Assembly: GCF_001758225.1 (NCBI RefSeq) | Contig: NZ_MAST01000004.1 | Location: forward strand, 62,001 to 126,000 | Length of the DNA stretch: 64,000 nucleotides | Source of the DNA: Humibacillus sp. DSM 29435 | Lineage (GTDB): Bacteria; Actinomycetota; Actinomycetes; Actinomycetales; Dermatophilaceae | Direction of reading: 5' to 3' | In this document: positions 59,835 to 64,000 of the stretch, one piece after another | Position numbering within the stretch: the first letter of the stretch is position 1 | Layout: each line of letters opens with the position of its first letter | Position numbers and translations under genes: made by a program | Notes under the pieces: model-generated | What the model was told of the DNA's origin: nothing | Seen by the model: the letters and a program-made list of their open reading frames with translations, nothing else | Databases searched by the model: none

Positions 59835-59888
59835 GTCGCTTTCGGCTTGCGCTTCGCATATGTCGCTTTCGGCCTGCGCTTCGCATAT
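59835..59888. repeat. Tandem 27-bp repeat in the divergent promoter region
   Basis: GTCGCTTTCGGCTTGCGCTT followed by CGCATAT (59835-59861) is repeated directly at 59862-59888 with a single change. It lies between the GH18-like gene and the polysaccharide synthase, just upstream of the former's start. Two binding sites for one regulator would explain it. Confidence 0.7.
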
Positions 59889-59992
59889 CTTTACACCTCA
59901 CGCGATCAAACCCATACTCCACGACCCCGCGCGTCACCGGTAGTCTCGGCGCGGCGCGACAACGGGTGGCCGGAAGGCTGGTAGCAGAGTAG

Positions 59993-62275
59993 ATGACTGA
60001 CTCCACCGCGACTGTGACCGCCCCGCGTCGCCAATGGGGCTCCGAGCGGCGGTCCGAGCCCCTGTCGATCCTCCATCCACGTCCGAGCCAGGCCACCATC
60101 ACGTGGGGTCGCATCGGAATCGTCGTCACGATTCTTTCGTGGATCGGCTACGTCATCACCACCATCATCAGGGAGTTCCTCGACGTTGGGACCAACTTCC
60201 GCTTCACCATGGAGGCGGCCTCGTATCTGATCGTCGTGACGGTCCTGACCTTCTCGGCTTTGATGTATCTCGTGGCGCGCCAGGGGGCACTGCACCGCTT
60301 TCGCTTGCACCAGCGCGCTCCTCGCGGCCTCATCGACAGTCACTTCAGCGACCAGAGCGAGGCCTTGACGATCCTCATTCCTTCCTACGCCGAAGAGCCC
60401 GACGTGGTGCGGCTCACGCTGTGGAGCGCCGCCCTCCAGGAGTATCCCGACCTTCGCATCGTCCTGCTCATCGACGACCCGCCGCACCCGACGGACCACG
60501 AGGTCCTCGCTCGGCTGAATGCGACTCGTCGACTCGCCGATGAGATCGAACGGACGCTGCGGGAGCCCGCCGAACGCTTTGCCCGGGCGCATGAAGAGGC
60601 GGCATCACGCTTCGCGTCCAGCGAGCCCACGCGCAAGGACATCGGAACTCTTGCTGGGGAGTACCGCGGGGCAGCAGAGTGGCTCGAGGCCATGGCTGTG
60701 TCGGAGAGTGTCCCCGACCACGTCAGTGAGTTCTTCGTCGACCAGGTACTGATGGGCCTGGCGAGCGACCTCCGGCTGACCCTTCTCGCACTCGACGCCG
60801 CTTACGAGCAAGCTGCGAACCTCGATGCGACTCGTCTGCTCGAGCTGCACCGCCGCCTCGTCTGGATCTTCCGCGCCCGGCTCGACTCTTTTGAGCGCAA
60901 GAAGTACGCCTCGTTGTCCCATGAAGCGAACAAGGCGATGAACATCAACGCGTACTTGGGGCTCATGGGGCACAGCTGGCGTCCCGAGGCGACCCCGAAG
61001 GGTCCTGCCCTCCATCTCGTGGAGGAGGTGATCGAGGGCGACCTCGTGATTGAGGACACCGGCTACGTCCTGACCTTGGACGCCGACTCCCAACTGCTGC
61101 GTGACTATTGCATCCGGCTCGTGCACTATCTCGAGCAGCCGGCCAACCTGCAGGTGGCGATCATCCAGACGCCCTACTCGTCGTTCCGGGGAGCCCCGAC
61201 CCGGATCGAGCGGATCGCGGGGGCGACGACCGATCTGCAGCACATCCATCATCAGGGCATGACCCACTACGGCGCCACGTTCTGGGTGGGCGCCAACGCG
61301 GTCATCCGCAAGCGCGCCCTCGAGGACATTGTCGAGGTCGAGGATGTCAGCGGTTTCGAGGTCAAGACCTACATCCAGGACCGCACCGTCATCGAGGACA
61401 CCGAGTCCAGCGTCGATATGGTTTCGGCGGGTTGGTCACTGGTGAACTACCCGGAGCGGCTCAGCTACAGCGCGACCCCTCCGGACTTCGGCTCGCTCGT
61501 GGTGCAACGTCGACGGTGGGCCAACGGTGGTCTGCTGATCTTGCCCAAGCTGTGGGACCAGGTGCGCCAACGACGTTTTGACCGGGAGCGGGTGCACCTG
61601 CACGAGCTGGCCCTGCGGGTCAACTACATGGCATCGATCACCTGGTCGAGCTTCGGTCTGCTCTTCTTGTTGTTCTACCCGTACGACAGCCGTCTCCTGA
61701 GCCCGCTCGTGCTCGGCGCAGCTCTGCCCTACTTCCTCGCCATGGGCAGCGATCTGCGCGCCTGCGGACACCGCTTCGGTGACATCTTCCGCATCTACGG
61801 CTTCAATCTGGTGCTGCTGCCGGTCAATCTCGCCGGGGTGCTGAAGTCCATCCAACAGGCGTTCACGGGAGAGAAGATCCCCTTTGCCAGAACCCCCAAG
61901 GTCCGCAACCGGACGGCCGCGCCAGCCTTGCACGTCTTCGTCCCGTTCCTCGTCGTCGGTTTCTCGCTGCTGACCGCGTGGCGCGACTTCAACAACCACA
62001 ACTGGGGCAACTTCGCCTTCGCGACCTTCAACGCCGTTCTGGCCGCTTACGCGATCCGCGCATACATCGGGGTGGCTGCGGCCGCCGTCGACATGGGACT
62101 GGGATTCGTGAACTGGCTCTACGTCGACGACTCGAAGAAGGCGCGCACTCCCGCTCCTCCAGCGGCCGAGGAGGTGAACTGGGCCGCGATCCTCTACTAC
62201 GGCGACCGACGGCTCGCCCGGGATCTGCGGGTTCGGGGTGACCGTCGACGCCGGGTCAAGCATCGTGCGCGTTGA
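59993..62275 (+). CDS. Cellulose-synthase-like processive family 2 glycosyltransferase
   Basis: A 760-residue membrane GT. Two N-terminal helices (residues about 40-100) precede a GT-A domain with the nucleotide-binding DD (LLIDDPPHP, about 160), the DxD of LDADSQLL (about 362-369), TED (VIEDTESS, about 467) and QRRRW (about 505), and at least five C-terminal helices follow. Between DD and NKAMNINAYLG (about 313) there is a helical insertion of about 130 residues not found in BcsA. No PilZ domain is present. It probably makes and exports a beta-linked exopolysaccharide, product unknown, near c-di-GMP enzymes and a polysaccharide hydrolase. Confidence 0.86.
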   Translation: MTDSTATVTAPRRQWGSERRSEPLSILHPRPSQATITWGRIGIVVTILSWIGYVITTIIREFLDVGTNFRFTMEAASYLIVVTVLTFSALMYLVARQGALHRFRLHQRAPRGLIDSHFSDQSEALTILIPSYAEEPDVVRLTLWSAALQEYPDLRIVLLIDDPPHPTDHEVLARLNATRRLADEIERTLREPAERFARAHEEAASRFASSEPTRKDIGTLAGEYRGAAEWLEAMAVSESVPDHVSEFFVDQVLMGLASDLRLTLLALDAAYEQAANLDATRLLELHRRLVWIFRARLDSFERKKYASLSHEANKAMNINAYLGLMGHSWRPEATPKGPALHLVEEVIEGDLVIEDTGYVLTLDADSQLLRDYCIRLVHYLEQPANLQVAIIQTPYSSFRGAPTRIERIAGATTDLQHIHHQGMTHYGATFWVGANAVIRKRALEDIVEVEDVSGFEVKTYIQDRTVIEDTESSVDMVSAGWSLVNYPERLSYSATPPDFGSLVVQRRRWANGGLLILPKLWDQVRQRRFDRERVHLHELALRVNYMASITWSSFGLLFLLFYPYDSRLLSPLVLGAALPYFLAMGSDLRACGHRFGDIFRIYGFNLVLLPVNLAGVLKSIQQAFTGEKIPFARTPKVRNRTAAPALHVFVPFLVVGFSLLTAWRDFNNHNWGNFAFATFNAVLAAYAIRAYIGVAAAAVDMGLGFVNWLYVDDSKKARTPAPPAAEEVNWAAILYYGDRRLARDLRVRGDRRRRVKHRAR

Positions 62276-62620
62276 GCCACCCCCTCCCTTTCGTCACCGA
62301 CGTCGAGATGAGTAAGAGATCGCGCGGAGTCGTCCCCGTCAGGGCGCCAACGACTATCCGCGACCTCTGGAGCCGTGGTCCGATTCGTGCGGCGGTCAGC
62401 GTTGGCCGACGACGACCGTGACCAGCACGGACAACGAGGCGACGGATGCCGGCCCGACCTGATGGATCTGGCTTCTGCCCTTACGTGTCGAGGGCGCGCT
62501 CGTGGCGCAGCAGCTCTCGCGCAGACGGTCCGTCGAAAGCGGTCGGCTCCCGACGACTTTCGAGCCCGGCTCGCGACCATCGACACGTCCCGAAGCGAGC
62601 TGCGGGCCCAGCTGGGGTCG
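62276..62620. other. Intergenic region between two convergent genes
   Basis: 345 bases between the glycosyltransferase and the lipid kinase. Short open frames exist on both strands but none has a ribosome site or recognisable product. I see no strong hairpin or repeat; possibly decayed coding sequence. Confidence 0.4.
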
Positions 62621-63775
62621 TCAGACGTGGCTGACGCGCACCGTGAGCACGCCGGGTCGAACCGTGGCCCGCACCGAGCTCGCCTCGCCGACGACGTCGC
62701 CGTCGATCTGCACCGGCACCGGCCGGTCGGTGCGCACGGAGATCTCCTGACAGGTGCGATGGTCGAGCGTGGGGTGGCCCTTGCGCTGACGGGTCGCGAT
62801 ACGGGTCGCCACCGGCACCCAACCGACGACGCCGCGCGGTGAGGCGATGACGACATCCAGCTGACCGTCGTCGACGCGGGCGTTCGGCATCAGCACAAGA
62901 CCACCCAGCAGGCGGCCGCAGTTGCCGATGACGACCATCCGGGCCCGACGCCGGAAGGGGTCTCCGTTGTCGATCTGCACCCTGGTGCGAAACTCGGGCG
63001 AGACCAGGTGCTTGACGCCCGAGAGCATGTAGGCCGGCCAACCCACCTTGTTCTTGAGGTTCTCGTTGGTGCCGGCCATGATCGCGGCGTCCATCCCGAG
63101 GCCACCCATCACGAGGAAGTGGTAGGTCGTCGTGCCGGGGTGCTCGGGGTCGGCGGGGTCGCCCGGCTCGGTCGCGTCTCGGGTGTCGCCGTCGAGATCG
63201 TGCTCGGGGTCGCCGATGACGAGCTCGCCGACGTCGATGCGACGGTTGCGCCCGGTGATCGCCACGGTCACGGCGGTGTCGATGTTGTCGAAGGGCAGGT
63301 CGAGGTTGCGGGCCAACAGGTTGCCGGTGCCGGCCGGGAGGATGCCCAGGGGAGTGTCGGTGCCGATGAGGCCGGAGGCGACCGAGCGCACCGTGCCGTC
63401 TCCACCGAGGCTGCACACGAGGTCGACCCCGTCGTGCACGGCCTGCCGGGCCTGACCTCGGCCCGGGTCGGCGACGGTCGTCTCGTAGAAGACCGGGTCG
63501 CCCCAGCCGGCCGCGTGACAGCCGGCGGTGATCCGCGCCCGGATCGCCACCAGATCAGCGAACTTGGTGGGGTTGATGATCACCGCCGCGTGCTTGAGGG
63601 CCACCGGTGACGGGTCGTCGTCGGAGCGGAAGTGCTCGCGAGGCGGCCGGGCCTTTCCGCGGCGCAACAGGCCGTGGTAGGCGTCGCCGGAGCTGCGAGA
63701 GAGCAGCACCCCCACGACGATCACGACCAGTACGACGACCGCGACGATGATCCACGGGAGGTGTTCCTTCAGCAC
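62621..63775 (-). CDS. Diacylglycerol/sphingosine kinase-family lipid kinase
   Basis: A 384-residue protein with an N-terminal membrane helix (residues about 8-26) and the DAGK catalytic domain: AAVIINPTKFADL, the nucleotide-binding glycines in VCSLGGDGTVRSVASGLIG (about 128-146), LGILPAGTGNLLARNLDLP and VMGGLGMDAAIMAG. The C-terminal domain ends VQIDGDVVGEA, the usual QxDGE-type motif of YegS/DgkB relatives. Substrate class is a lipid with free hydroxyl, exact species unknown. A 25-residue Asp/Glu/Pro-rich loop (about 212-236) is an insertion. Confidence 0.9.
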   Translation of the reverse strand: MLKEHLPWIIVAVVVLVVIVVGVLLSRSSGDAYHGLLRRGKARPPREHFRSDDDPSPVALKHAAVIINPTKFADLVAIRARITAGCHAAGWGDPVFYETTVADPGRGQARQAVHDGVDLVCSLGGDGTVRSVASGLIGTDTPLGILPAGTGNLLARNLDLPFDNIDTAVTVAITGRNRRIDVGELVIGDPEHDLDGDTRDATEPGDPADPEHPGTTTYHFLVMGGLGMDAAIMAGTNENLKNKVGWPAYMLSGVKHLVSPEFRTRVQIDNGDPFRRRARMVVIGNCGRLLGGLVLMPNARVDDGQLDVVIASPRGVVGWVPVATRIATRQRKGHPTLDHRTCQEISVRTDRPVPVQIDGDVVGEASSVRATVRPGVLTVRVSHV

Positions 63776-63834
63776 CTGTGCACGCTATCCGAGTCAAGGC
63801 GTGCGCCTGTAGTCGGCGGTCGTAGGGTGATCCC

Positions 63835-64000
63835 ATGCCTGCGGCCTCGCGCGTCGACCCCGGCCCCTCCAGCCCTGACGGGTCCGACTGGACCTGGGTG
63901 CTCACCCGGCCCTGCCCCGACTGTGGTTTCGACCCCGACGACATCCGAGGCGACGGCGTGTCGACGATCCTGCGGGATGCCGCTGGTCGCTTCCTGATGG
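63835..64000 (+). CDS. DinB-family protein, N-terminal part (cut by window end)
   Basis: The first 55 residues of a protein beginning PAASRVDPGPSSPDGSDWTW, then VLTRPCPDCGFDPDDIRG, the opening of actinobacterial DinB-superfamily (DUF664-like) proteins, which are four-helix thiol-dependent metalloproteins of uncertain function. The gene runs off the right edge. Divergent from the lipid kinase with a 59-base gap. Confidence 0.7.
   Translation, partial: MPAASRVDPGPSSPDGSDWTWVLTRPCPDCGFDPDDIRGDGVSTILRDAAGRFLM

Overview
The window is high-GC actinobacterial DNA. The signs are frequent GTG starts, many ATGA/GTGA stop-start overlaps, actinobacteria-restricted families (DUF5926, DUF1990, WXG-type protein), a DtxR/IdeR-type iron box and an EfeUOB iron system. 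A member of the Micrococcales, perhaps Intrasporangiaceae-like, is my best guess; this is inference and no rRNA or other taxonomic marker is present. I saw no integrase, transposase, tRNA, rRNA or CRISPR array.

Layout. 0-3.4 kb: end of the PEP synthase regulator, PEP synthase and an AmiS/UreI-type membrane protein. 3.4-11.1 kb: a minus-strand cobalamin operon (chlID-cobO-cobB-cobC-cobA-cbiB) behind a cobalamin riboswitch. 11.1-14.4 kb: a small WXG/glycine-zipper locus that looks like a type VII-associated effector region. 14.5-16.5 kb: cobL-cobM. 16.6-20.3 kb: an FNT-family channel, a decayed TetR gene, an SGNH hydrolase and two small P-loop kinases. 20.3-27.7 kb: cobG-cobH-cobIJ (minus), divergent from a second cobalamin riboswitch and cobN (plus). 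27.7-31.5 kb: a decayed DUF1990 fragment and a two-component module with unusual sensor architecture. 31.7-36.8 kb: a GH120 beta-xylosidase, intact DUF1990, cobF and cobQ. 36.9-42 kb: PadR regulator, RsbW-like kinase, DUF5926, GT2, DUF4446 and prephenate dehydratase. 42.3-47.7 kb: a subtilase / sigma factor / small protein / CHAT-protease cluster. 47.8-52.7 kb: a flavin monooxygenase and iron-regulated efeUOB. 52.8-55.4 kb: a ROK repressor divergent from xylose isomerase. 55.5-62.3 kb: a diguanylate cyclase, a LOV-EAL protein, a GH18-like hydrolase with chitin-binding modules and a processive GT2, which together look like a c-di-GMP/exopolysaccharide island. 62.6-64 kb: a lipid kinase and the start of a DinB-like gene.

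How it works together. Almost the whole aerobic (oxygen-dependent) corrin pathway is here in four blocks: CobA, CobIJ, CobG, CobM, CobF, CobL, CobH, CobB, CobN plus ChlID, CobO, CobQ, CbiB and CobC. CobK (precorrin-6A reductase) and the nucleotide-loop genes cobU, cobS and cobT are not in the window. Two riboswitches sit in front of the two chelatase subunits.

The most interesting items are the CHAT/subtilase cluster with a fourfold GYWGGVG repeat in the subtilase, the putative light-controlled c-di-GMP island, and palindromic repeat elements that sit in frame inside cobB and reappear next to efeB about 46 kb away.
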